Origin: a virus
Length of the DNA stretch: 38,638 nt
Reading direction: 5' to 3' (one strand)
Virus record (IMG/VR): IMGVR_UViG_3300010392_000147
Location: 1-38,638 of that record
The position numbers and the translations under genes are program-made. The notes under the pieces are model-generated. The model was not told the origin of the DNA. It did not search any database and saw only the letters and a list, made by a program, of their open reading frames with translations. This document shows positions 9,069 through 16,221 of the stretch, piece by piece; the first letter of the stretch is position 1, and each line of letters opens with the position of its first letter.

Positions 9069-9210
9069 CGACCCACCCTTCGACAGCTGGCGTTACCATT
9101 TTCAGCATCTAGTAAACAACTGGGACAACCGACCAGCATGGTACAATATGACGCAGCTGCTGACTAGCTTTTACGATTGGACAGAACGCATCTCGCAGAA
9201 AGAGTATTAA
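9058..9210 (+). CDS. Micro-gene with probable CTG start, about 50 aa
   Basis: The stretch between thyX and the next gene is an open frame with strongly protein-like composition (DPPFDSWRYHFQHLVNNWDN, then more Trp/Tyr-rich residues, ending ERISQKEY). It has no ATG, GTG or TTG near its start. Tandem CTG codons lie at 9058 and 9061, with GGGAGG six to nine bases upstream. It ends in a TAATG overlap with the following gene, as expected for coupled translation. An internal ATG at about 9147 would leave only 20 residues. Function unknown. Confidence 0.55.
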   Translation: MLFNDPPFDSWRYHFQHLVNNWDNRPAWYNMTQLLTSFYDWTERISQKEY

Positions 9211-9584
9211 TGAAAGAGACTAAGTTTGCAGAAACAAATACAGAGTATGAAGGCGGAGCTCAAAGGGGCGACGACACAGGGCGTAGTCGACCGGATCTTA
9301 TTCCGGGGGATGCGTTGCTCAGGGTGGGTATGCGATACGCTGACGGGGCAGCTCATTACGGTGAGCGAAACTTTGAACGTGGTATTCCCAGTTCTCGTGG
9401 GCTTGCCAGCCTAGAGCGTCACCTTCAGCAATTCAAGGCAGGCGACACAGAAGAGGACCACCTTTCGGCGATTGTGTTCAATGCAATCCTACTCATTATT
9501 AACGAGGAGCGGGTTGATCTAACCGACTTCCTAGATCTTCCGTGGTATTCCCATTGGAATCGAACTAACACGTTTGAGAAATAA
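9210..9584 (+). CDS. dATP/dGTP diphosphohydrolase N-terminal (DUF5664) family protein
   Basis: 124 aa. The segment HYGERNFERGIPSSRGLASL followed by RHLQQF and EEDHLSAIVFNAILLIINEE matches my memory of the DUF5664 or dGTP_diPhyd_N family, which carries acidic and His residues for hydrolysing purine dNTPs in a MazG-like manner. ATG 9210 is chosen over an upstream TTG because AGAAAGAG sits six bases before it and the upstream gene's TAA overlaps it. Its neighbours are all nucleotide enzymes. The family assignment rests on pattern recall, not on a search. Confidence 0.72.
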   Translation: MKETKFAETNTEYEGGAQRGDDTGRSRPDLIPGDALLRVGMRYADGAAHYGERNFERGIPSSRGLASLERHLQQFKAGDTEEDHLSAIVFNAILLIINEERVDLTDFLDLPWYSHWNRTNTFEK

Positions 9585-9585
9585 T

Positions 9586-10137
9586 ATGGGAGTATACGGG
9601 TCAGCAGCACGACAAACGGCTGGCGGCAAGGGTGACCAACGCCGACCAGAGGACATCAACAAGTTTCACGCCGGATGGGAAAGGGTATTCGGAAAGATGA
9701 AGATTAAGTTCGCTAAGCTTCGAGATGACGCAATCATCCCGACACAGAAAACAGAGGGAGCCGCTGGCTTCGACCTACACGCCGTAGATCCGGTTGTTAT
9801 TCAACCCGGCGAGATTGCCCTCGTACATACAGGAATTGCAGTAGAGCTCCCTGAAGACCATGAGGGACAGATCAGACCCCGTAGCAGTGCCGCTATCGAT
9901 TACCTGACTGTCCCTAACTCACCTGGTACAGTCGACGCAGACTACCGGGGGGAGCTTATGGCTATCGTCCAGAACACACACCGTGACCGCCCCTATTCTG
10001 TAGAGGTGGGTGACCGTGTAGTCCAACTTGTGGTGTGTCCTATTGCAAAGAATCTTGAACCAGTAGAGGTAGAATACGATGAGCTTACAGATACGGATAG
10101 AGGAACTGGTGGACTCGGCTCGACAGGCCGGAACTAA
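9586..10137 (+). CDS. dut: dUTPase with N-terminal extension
   Basis: 183 aa. The trimeric dUTPase motifs are readable: GAAGFDLHA (motif 1), QIRPRSSAA (motif 2), NSPGTVDADYRGEL (motif 3), VGDRVVQLVVCP (motif 4) and a C-terminal GTGGLGSTG (motif 5). It hydrolyses dUTP to dUMP, protecting DNA from uracil and feeding ThyX. The first about 37 residues (GGKGDQRRPED ... WERVFGK) are not part of dUTPases. An in-frame ATG at 9697 begins the enzyme domain proper (MKIKFAKL), but ATG 9586 directly follows the upstream stop. Confidence 0.93.
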   Translation: MGVYGSAARQTAGGKGDQRRPEDINKFHAGWERVFGKMKIKFAKLRDDAIIPTQKTEGAAGFDLHAVDPVVIQPGEIALVHTGIAVELPEDHEGQIRPRSSAAIDYLTVPNSPGTVDADYRGELMAIVQNTHRDRPYSVEVGDRVVQLVVCPIAKNLEPVEVEYDELTDTDRGTGGLGSTGRN

Positions 10138-10864
10138 ACTAGCACTAGTAGACTCTGATCGTCTCCCGTATCTGGCAGCGATTATGGCGGACCAGTTTGA
10201 CCACGGCCCGGAAAAGGCCGAGGATCTGAACAGACATATGCTCAACACCTTCTTCAAGAAGGCCGAGAAGCATTTCCCCCAGTCCAACTGGACCTACGTG
10301 TTCTTCTACTCAACCCGTTCGTTCCGTCACACTCTGTATGATGGGTATAAGTCAAACAGAACAAACGTGTGGCAACCCCCGCTTAAACATTATTACCGTG
10401 AAGTGATAACGGAGATGACAGATGGCTGGATGTACGAAGGATACGAAGCAGATGACCTCGTCAGTATTGTACGAAATCAACTTGCTTCCGGTGGTGTTGA
10501 TAACCATGATGTTGTTGTTATTTCTAACGATAAGGACCTCGACCAAATCCCCGGAGAGCACTTCAACCCAGCAACAAACGAGCTGTATACAGTGTCAGAG
10601 CAGGATGCTCGACTCTTCAAGTACGCCCAGTGGATTCATGGAGATAGTACAGACGGGTTCACTGGTATCCGGGGGATCGGGCCCATCAAGGCCAACGACT
10701 TCCTTCAGGGAATCAAGGCAAGCAGATTAACCGACGAACAGGTAGAGAAGCACATCCGTGCATTCTACAAGAAGAAGGGACAGAAGATTGAATGCGAAAC
10801 CTTCCGACGACTCGCATGGCTCCTCACTGACGTACTGGGAGCTCCGCTTCTATCCGGGGCCTAA
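10079..10864 (+). CDS. 5'-3' exonuclease (T7 gp6 / FEN-like)
   Basis: 261 aa nuclease of the FEN-like family. Acidic metal-binding clusters: LVDSDRLPY near residue 25, GYEADDLVS, ISNDKDLDQIPG and GDSTDGFTGIRGIGPIKA, the last resembling the helix-hairpin-helix DNA-binding segment. In T7 this enzyme removes RNA primers and degrades host DNA. The start overlaps the dUTPase 3' end by 59 nt in another frame. It lies between dUTPase and the packaging genes, as in T7-like genomes. Confidence 0.92.
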   Translation: MSLQIRIEELVDSARQAGTKLALVDSDRLPYLAAIMADQFDHGPEKAEDLNRHMLNTFFKKAEKHFPQSNWTYVFFYSTRSFRHTLYDGYKSNRTNVWQPPLKHYYREVITEMTDGWMYEGYEADDLVSIVRNQLASGGVDNHDVVVISNDKDLDQIPGEHFNPATNELYTVSEQDARLFKYAQWIHGDSTDGFTGIRGIGPIKANDFLQGIKASRLTDEQVEKHIRAFYKKKGQKIECETFRRLAWLLTDVLGAPLLSGA

Positions 10865-11324
10865 GCTCCTGAGATACCTAACAGGCCAACCCTATCTTCA
10901 CTGTGCACTAAGCTGCCCCGAGAAAGAGATCCACTACGATACGTTTGGGGGTACGGATATCGGTACTCCTCCCCAAGAGGTTATCGGATTCCTAACCACA
11001 AAGCACCCAGATACGTTTACTTACCTTATGCCTTTCGAGCCTTACTTGACAGTACTTGAGTACCTGTTTGTTCGGACTCAATACCCGCAGGCGGTTAACT
11101 GCTGCTCAGCGGCTCGGAGGGCACTCAACTCCCTAGGGTTTAAAACTTCAGGAAGGACCCCATATGAACTCGGACAATCGCTACTCAGCCAGCCCGGATC
11201 TCGTTCGGGAACTGGACCTAATGATAAAGCGTTTGGAGAATCGGCTTCACCGATCCGACGTACCCCCCGCTGGCTCAGACTTCTTCAGGTACCGTGGTGC
11301 CGTAGAGATGGTGGACTTGGTTAA
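10758..11324 (+). CDS. Possible permuted papain-fold (NlpC/P60-like) cysteine peptidase
   Basis: 188 aa from GTG 10758; the true start is uncertain because the first about 25 codons overlap the exonuclease gene. The central part has an early His (PYLHCALS), a beta segment EIHYDTFGG, and a later Cys block (VNCCSAARRALNSLGF) followed by SGRTPYELGQSL. The His-then-Cys order and the TPYEL helix recall circularly permuted NlpC/P60 or YiiX-like folds. That is inference. The last 50 residues overlap the next gene in another frame and look like a read-through tail. If active, it could be a peptidase, amidase or lysin. Confidence 0.6.
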   Translation: MHSTRRRDRRLNAKPSDDSHGSSLTYWELRFYPGPKLLRYLTGQPYLHCALSCPEKEIHYDTFGGTDIGTPPQEVIGFLTTKHPDTFTYLMPFEPYLTVLEYLFVRTQYPQAVNCCSAARRALNSLGFKTSGRTPYELGQSLLSQPGSRSGTGPNDKAFGESASPIRRTPRWLRLLQVPWCRRDGGLG

Positions 11325-11442
11325 GAATTTATGCTTTGGTGTTAATCGAAGTCATCTTCTCCACGATGCAGAAAATAGTATTCTTCGTCACGACACTCTT
11401 GAAGACGAGCCCAGCAACGAACTAGCAGAGGAAGAAGAATGA
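11164..11442 (+). CDS. Hypothetical protein, 92 aa
   Basis: ATG 11164 follows AGGAAGG with suitable spacing. The product begins MNSDNRYSASPDLVRELDLM and ends in an acidic tail (NELAEEEE). It looks helical and soluble. Its first 160 nt overlap the possible peptidase gene in another frame, and its stop overlaps the next small gene (ATGA). No family recognised. T7-like genomes often carry small unnamed genes just before the portal. Confidence 0.75.
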   Translation: MNSDNRYSASPDLVRELDLMIKRLENRLHRSDVPPAGSDFFRYRGAVEMVDLVKNLCFGVNRSHLLHDAENSILRHDTLEDEPSNELAEEEE

Positions 11443-11615
11443 ACTTTGACTCAGGCCCCTCAGAAGAAGAGGTGAGACAGGATAACCTGAATCTCGCCAG
11501 ACAACGTGAACAAGACATCCGAGCTGCAGCAGCTGCTAATAATAACCAAGGTGTGATACAGCTGTTCGGCCCAGGTAACCCAGCCCTCAACGTACCCGGA
11601 GGTACTAGTAACTAA
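11439..11615 (+). CDS. Small hypothetical protein before the portal, 58 aa
   Basis: Coupled at both ends: ATG 11439 overlaps the upstream TGA, and TAA 11613-11615 overlaps the portal ATG (TAATG). The N-terminal half is polar and helical (EEEVRQDNLNLARQREQDIR), then comes a run of Ala and Asn, and the C-terminus is Gly/Pro-rich (LFGPGNPALNVPGGTSN). Its position matches the small gp7.3-like proteins upstream of T7 portals, but I see no direct sequence match. Confidence 0.75.
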   Translation: MNFDSGPSEEEVRQDNLNLARQREQDIRAAAAANNNQGVIQLFGPGNPALNVPGGTSN

Positions 11616-13198
11616 TGGATAGCTCAAAATCTGTTGCTGACAGATTCAAAGAGCTAGATATGGTACGGACAAACAAGAAGGCAAAGGCAAGGCAGTATGC
11701 CGCTGCTACAATTCCCTACTTGTTTCCCGAGTATACATCTCTGAACTCACTACCCTACACACCCCAGTCTGAGACTGATGAACAGTTTCCGTTCTCAGCG
11801 GCTCCGGCTCGGGGTGTCTCCCGTCTCGCCTCCAAGCTAGTGGCTGGCGTCCTCCCTATGACGAACCAACCGTTTGTTGAGGTGACGATGCGACCTAGTG
11901 ATATGGCTCAGGTTAAGGACAATCCGGAAGCCCTTAAGCTGTATCAAGAGGCTGGTAAGATGATTCAGGATGAAACATACCATGTGCTAGCCCGATCGAA
12001 TCTGCGGTCAACACTACACGAACACATCAAACATCTGATTACGATTGCAGACGGTGCAATGCGACAGGATGGCTACGACTTTGAGTTGTTCCGTCTCGAC
12101 AACTACGTACTCCGTCGCGACCGAAACGGCGAACCTATGTACGCAATAATCAGAGAGTTCCTCCACTCCAAAGAAATACCAGAGGAAATACGCAAGAGCG
12201 TAGTTGAGGGTGGGGGTGACACGGTACCCCGACTACAAGACGATGACCTCTACCCGCTCTACACTGAGCTTACTCGTAACGAGGACAAAAGCTGGGACTC
12301 GGTCCAGTACATTAACGAGGTTCTTGTCCCTGATTCGGAACTACACTACAAGCAAGGGAGGTTCCCTTATTACTTCTCCAGATGGAACGCCGATCCGTAC
12401 GACGACTGGGGTACCTCCCTTGTCGAAGAGAACTTCGGGGATATCCTCGCAGCCTCGGCAATCAGGCAAACCCTTCTTGAGGGGGCGGCACTCGCTTCTT
12501 CTGGGTTTGTCGGGGTTGGCCCAGGACAGCTCACACCTGAGATGGTCGATGATGCCCAGGCCTGGCAAGCTCTCCCCCTAGATCGCCCTGACTCTCTTGT
12601 GTTTATTCAGCCAGATACAATTCAGGCTCTAACTGCTGCTGATTCCTTGGATCAGCGGATGCAACAAGAGATCAACCGTATCTTCCTGATGGATGTTTCA
12701 GCTGAACTCACCCATGAACGAACAACCGCAACTCAGGTTATCATGGCTGCTGAAGAGCTGAACCGGGCAACGGGTGGCTTCCTATCCAACCTAGATAGGT
12801 CGACAATGCGTAATATTATCCTCACGACAATCAATCAGTTGGTGGATGATAACGTGTTTACACCCGAAATCACAGACCTGATTCGATCAGGTGACATTGT
12901 CATCGACGTTAAGTCAGGTGTCGAGGCTCTTGGACGAGAGGGACAGTACAGAAATGTGGCATCCTTCATTGCTGAGATTGCCCAAATCTCCCCTGAAGCA
13001 GTAAACCAATTTAACATGGACGCTGTGATCCGGTGGGCTGCTGCTCAGCGGGGTATTCCAGGGGAACTTCTTAAGACGGACGTACAGAAGCAACAAGACC
13101 AACAAGCCGCCTTGCAGCAGCAGCTACAGTCAGGGGTGGCGGAGCAACTACCACAGGTTGGTGGTGAAATAATTAAGGAACAAGTACTAAATGGCTGA
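11615..13198 (+). CDS. Portal (head-tail connector) protein
   Basis: 527 aa, matching T7 gp8 (536 aa) in length and place. Typical features include the N-terminal helical region, the block PFSAAPARGVSRLASKLVAG near residue 50, a central NRIFLMDVSAELTHERTTAT segment with the T7-like ERTTAT motif, and a Gln-rich C-terminal tail (QKQQDQQAALQQQLQ). It forms the dodecameric ring at the packaging vertex and binds terminase and tail. The start overlaps the preceding stop (TAATG), and its stop overlaps the scaffold start. Confidence 0.95.
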   Translation: MDSSKSVADRFKELDMVRTNKKAKARQYAAATIPYLFPEYTSLNSLPYTPQSETDEQFPFSAAPARGVSRLASKLVAGVLPMTNQPFVEVTMRPSDMAQVKDNPEALKLYQEAGKMIQDETYHVLARSNLRSTLHEHIKHLITIADGAMRQDGYDFELFRLDNYVLRRDRNGEPMYAIIREFLHSKEIPEEIRKSVVEGGGDTVPRLQDDDLYPLYTELTRNEDKSWDSVQYINEVLVPDSELHYKQGRFPYYFSRWNADPYDDWGTSLVEENFGDILAASAIRQTLLEGAALASSGFVGVGPGQLTPEMVDDAQAWQALPLDRPDSLVFIQPDTIQALTAADSLDQRMQQEINRIFLMDVSAELTHERTTATQVIMAAEELNRATGGFLSNLDRSTMRNIILTTINQLVDDNVFTPEITDLIRSGDIVIDVKSGVEALGREGQYRNVASFIAEIAQISPEAVNQFNMDAVIRWAAAQRGIPGELLKTDVQKQQDQQAALQQQLQSGVAEQLPQVGGEIIKEQVLNG

Positions 13199-14042
13199 CG
13201 ACAACAAGGAAGTTACCAACCCAGTTGAGTCTCTCTCCGCTGAGGATCAGGTTCAATACCACGCGATTACAGCGGCGTTTGCAGATGACCCAGACTCGAT
13301 CCCTGAGAAGTTTCATAACTCAGAAGACCCCGCTCTCTCCTTTCTCGAATCCTACAAGCAGCTAGAGCGAAAGCTGCATAGCAACGGGGACGACACAGAG
13401 ACGGATACGGATACCAATGAGGAAGCATCCTCAGTTTCTGGGGAGGAGAGTGCCGATTCCGGGACTGAAATCGAGTCCCTGGGTTTCGAGAGGGAGCAGG
13501 GGGGCGAGGAGGGAATGCCCTCGCTCAGGGAGATTGGGATTAATTGCGTCCGTAATGGAGGTAAAGTCAAACCCCATGATCGAGAACTCCTCAAAACTAA
13601 ATACAATATGTCGGATTCTGACATCGACAACATGTTTGAACCTATGGTCAAACAGCAGGCCCAAGCTGAGGTAGCTCAGGCCCTGGAAGTTGTCGGGGGT
13701 GCGGACAACTACAAGGACCTCAATAGGTGGATTCTGGATAACAAGACAGATGCAGAGCTTGCCAGTATCAACCAGGCCCTAACAACCTCCCACCGGGATA
13801 CCGTTCTCCGTGGTCTTATGGCCGAGGCCGGTATTCAAACAACTACAAAGAAACAAAACTCTCAAGTTCGTCCTTCTGATCGCCCAGCTCAACCGGTTGC
13901 TGAGGGATACAAATCACAGGCCGAGCTTAACGCAGATCTAGCCGCTCCCATCATGAAAGACAGATGGCATCCAGACCATCAGAAACACGCACGGCGTATT
14001 CATGAGCGGATTATGGCTACGAAACCCGGAGTGCTACTCTAA
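13191..14042 (+). CDS. Capsid assembly scaffold protein
   Basis: 283 aa (T7 gp9 is 307 aa), located between portal and capsid. It is strongly acidic in the first half (ETDTDTNEEASS and similar) and helical and charged in the second half, ending in a basic C-terminus with KDRWHPDHQKHARRIHERIM. That C-terminal pattern is usual for scaffold proteins that touch capsid subunits. It would guide prohead assembly and then leave. The start codon lies inside the last codons of the portal gene. Confidence 0.9.
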   Translation: MADDNKEVTNPVESLSAEDQVQYHAITAAFADDPDSIPEKFHNSEDPALSFLESYKQLERKLHSNGDDTETDTDTNEEASSVSGEESADSGTEIESLGFEREQGGEEGMPSLREIGINCVRNGGKVKPHDRELLKTKYNMSDSDIDNMFEPMVKQQAQAEVAQALEVVGGADNYKDLNRWILDNKTDAELASINQALTTSHRDTVLRGLMAEAGIQTTTKKQNSQVRPSDRPAQPVAEGYKSQAELNADLAAPIMKDRWHPDHQKHARRIHERIMATKPGVLL

Positions 14043-14169
14043 CTCTCGCCTAGGTATGGCTCAATCGACCCCAGCCTAAGACCAACGAGGGTTCAGACAG
14101 GAGACCCTAACGGATACTCTCCTTCCTGATTGTGACTTAGCACCTCACTTTCTACTTTAGGAGACTACA
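14043..14169 (+). other. Leader region of the capsid gene
   Basis: 127 untranslated bases between scaffold and capsid. Competing hairpins can form: AGGGT 14088-14092 with ACCCT 14104-14108, or GGAGA 14100-14104 with TCTCC 14118-14122. A pyrimidine-rich stretch follows, then TAGGAG as the capsid ribosome-binding site. In T7 the same gap holds the phi10 promoter and an RNase III site. I see no clear promoter here by eye. Confidence 0.4.
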
Positions 14170-15183
14170 ATGGCTTCACAGCTCTACCCTACAGCATTTA
14201 ATCAGACTGTAGGCTCTACTGATCGCCTTGAGTTGCTCAACAATCCAGCAATTCGTGGCATGGTTCTGATGAACCTCGACGCTCACCTCTTCGTGGCTAA
14301 CAGCATTATGCAGGAAAGCATTCCGAAGGGGAACATGTTTAAGGAATACCTACGTTGGTCGAACATCGGGTCGGAAATTCACGACCTAGGTGATGAGATC
14401 CTCGGTATGGACACGACCCGAGAGAAGAAGCGAATCTATCTCGATGAGCGTCCTCGGGTCTCAAAGGCCACCTTCGATGACATTGAAGAGTTCCTCTCCG
14501 ATATGTCTGCTCAGGCGAAGATCGCCGAGCGTATGGGTGTCGAACTCTCGCAGCACATGGAAATCTACGCCATGAAGCTGCTCATCCTCGCATCTCGCAC
14601 CGCCCAGTCTAGCTCCGAGTTCCTCGGTGGTGGTATTGACGGTAATGGTACTGCGGATTCACTTGGTAGTGGGTCTGTAGCGACGCTAGCCGGTAACTTG
14701 CTCGGCGTTCTTGACGACGTTGATGAGTACTGGTTCGGTATCGCGATGAACGACCCCCGTCGTACCGTGTGGATTGACAGTCAGATATGGTACGCTCTGC
14801 GTGACCGTGATGACGTCTTCCCCGGTACCCACCCCTTCTACTCAAATGAAGTTACTCAGGGTGCTTCGCCCTCGCCAGCAGATTACGCTGACGTTAACTC
14901 AACCCTACACTACAAGGGCTTCCGGATCATCCGATCCCAGCTTGGGGGCCGAGTACTCGGTCAAGACCTGTCAAACGATCGTGAGCAGGCGGGTAACTTC
15001 TCTTCAACTCTCGGCTGTGTGTACGCTCCTGAGTGTGCCGCGTTGATTCGTTCACGTGGTATCACTATGGAAGCATACCGTACGCCCGAGAACCTCGCTA
15101 ATCACATCCAGTCGACTCTGCTCCTCGGTGGTGGTACCATCTACCCCGAGAAGGCCATCGAGCTGACCGGTACAATCTCGTAA
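14170..15183 (+). CDS. Major capsid protein
   Basis: 337 aa, close to T7 gp10A (345 aa). HK97-fold signs include the long N-terminal helix region, RLELLNNPAIRGMVLMNLDA near the start, the FRIIRSQLGGRVLG segment and the C-terminal GCVYAPECAALIRSRGITME. The strong TAGGAG site and a 127-nt leader fit high expression. A terminator lies downstream past one further gene. No sign of a frameshifted 10B-type extension was seen at the 3' end: the stop is followed at once by AGGAGC for the next gene. Confidence 0.95.
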   Translation: MASQLYPTAFNQTVGSTDRLELLNNPAIRGMVLMNLDAHLFVANSIMQESIPKGNMFKEYLRWSNIGSEIHDLGDEILGMDTTREKKRIYLDERPRVSKATFDDIEEFLSDMSAQAKIAERMGVELSQHMEIYAMKLLILASRTAQSSSEFLGGGIDGNGTADSLGSGSVATLAGNLLGVLDDVDEYWFGIAMNDPRRTVWIDSQIWYALRDRDDVFPGTHPFYSNEVTQGASPSPADYADVNSTLHYKGFRIIRSQLGGRVLGQDLSNDREQAGNFSSTLGCVYAPECAALIRSRGITMEAYRTPENLANHIQSTLLLGGGTIYPEKAIELTGTIS

Positions 15184-15194
15184 GGAGCTTATGA

Positions 15195-15566
15195 ATGCCT
15201 GATGCAAACACTGGCACTAATGCCCGTTACTCCACTCCGGCTCCTGCTTGGCGTGGTACTACCTCCCAGGTAATCTACCTGGAGGATGATGATGTCTTTA
15301 TTCTTGCCGAGAAGGCAGAGACCGACGAATTCCGTTGGTACCGCTTCTCGGTGAAGAACGATTCAACCAACGCTTGCGAAGCTATTGATGTATGGATTGA
15401 CGGTACTACCGTTGTTCTGTCAAGCGACGCAGGTTTGTTTGATGGTGCTGAAGATGACGCTAGTTCGATCAACATTTACTGGGATGGCACTGCCGAACAG
15501 TATAAGATCCAGAACAAGCTGGCTTCTTCGGCCCATGCTTTCGTCTCGTTCTACCGTATCGCTTAA
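15195..15566 (+). CDS. Hypothetical virion-associated protein, 123 aa
   Basis: Twelve bases after the capsid stop, with AAGGAG, and before the terminator, so probably cotranscribed with capsid at high level. The protein is acidic and beta-rich (QVIYLEDDDVFILAEKAE, YRFSVKNDSTNACEAIDVWI) with no membrane segment. Its place suggests a head decoration or minor head protein. This is inference from position; I recognise no family. Confidence 0.8.
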   Translation: MPDANTGTNARYSTPAPAWRGTTSQVIYLEDDDVFILAEKAETDEFRWYRFSVKNDSTNACEAIDVWIDGTTVVLSSDAGLFDGAEDDASSINIYWDGTAEQYKIQNKLASSAHAFVSFYRIA

Positions 15567-15580
15567 CACACTCTCTTTTG

Positions 15581-15616
15581 GTAGGGGCCCTTGGAGACGG
15601 GGGTCCCTACTTTTTT
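15581..15616 (+). terminator. Intrinsic terminator downstream of capsid
   Basis: GTAGGG at 15581-15586 pairs with CCCTAC at 15605-15610. The stem is extended inward by GCCC against GGGT, and six T residues follow directly. This is the position of T-phi in T7, after the capsid gene and before tail tube A. The Shine-Dalgarno of the next gene lies just past the T-run. Confidence 0.88.
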
Positions 15617-15631
15617 CAGTTAGGAGGATAT

Positions 15632-16219
15632 ATGGCCTATACATTAGTCCAAGGTATTAACTTCGTCCTTATACGAGGTAATGAAACCCCAATATCCTCA
15701 CTCACGACAGACAGTTCTTCCGCAGCCACCGTGGCTAAGTCGTTCCTAGAATTTGAGCTTACGTCTGCGTTGGGTGAGGGGTACCAGTTTAACACTGTTC
15801 GCCGGAAATTTTCTCCGAATATAAACGGACACATAAACCTAGGTACCAACGTACTCGGTGTTAATAGTCGAGGAGACAATAAAACAGATGAGTACACTGT
15901 CAAGAACGGTAAGCTGTTCGATACAGCGGAGCAGACGGATGAGTTCACCAAAGACGTAGATCTAGAAGTCTACTACATGTATGATTTCGCAGACTGCCCC
16001 ATCTGGGTTCAGAACCGTGTAATGACACGGGCCGCTCTATCGTTCTTAAAGCAGTTCTCTCCCGACCCTTCTCAGGAACGGGACATGGAGATGCTGGCTC
16101 AGGAAGCTCTACGCCGTTGCGACGAGAGAGAGCTTCGATCTCGTAAGGTTGATATGATCGCCAAGAGCCCGCTCGGGCGTGTTGTGCGTTCTAATATCTA
16201 TCGTCGGATTGGGGGTTAA
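15632..16219 (+). CDS. Tail tubular protein A (gatekeeper, gp11-like)
   Basis: 195 aa, the same size as T7 gp11 (196 aa). ATG 15632 follows TAGGAGG; an upstream in-frame start would read through the terminator hairpin. The typical C-terminal segment ALSFLKQFSPDPSQERDMEM, then multiple Arg/Glu and NIYRRIGG, matches the gp11 helical end. It joins the portal to the nozzle and helps seal DNA inside the head. Confidence 0.93.
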   Translation: MAYTLVQGINFVLIRGNETPISSLTTDSSSAATVAKSFLEFELTSALGEGYQFNTVRRKFSPNINGHINLGTNVLGVNSRGDNKTDEYTVKNGKLFDTAEQTDEFTKDVDLEVYYMYDFADCPIWVQNRVMTRAALSFLKQFSPDPSQERDMEMLAQEALRRCDERELRSRKVDMIAKSPLGRVVRSNIYRRIGG

Positions 16220-16221
16220 CC

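Noticed and set aside
15183-15195. Programmed frameshift making an extended capsid form, as in T7 10B
   Set aside because: The capsid stop is followed by a ribosome-binding site and a separate start, with no slippery sequence seen.
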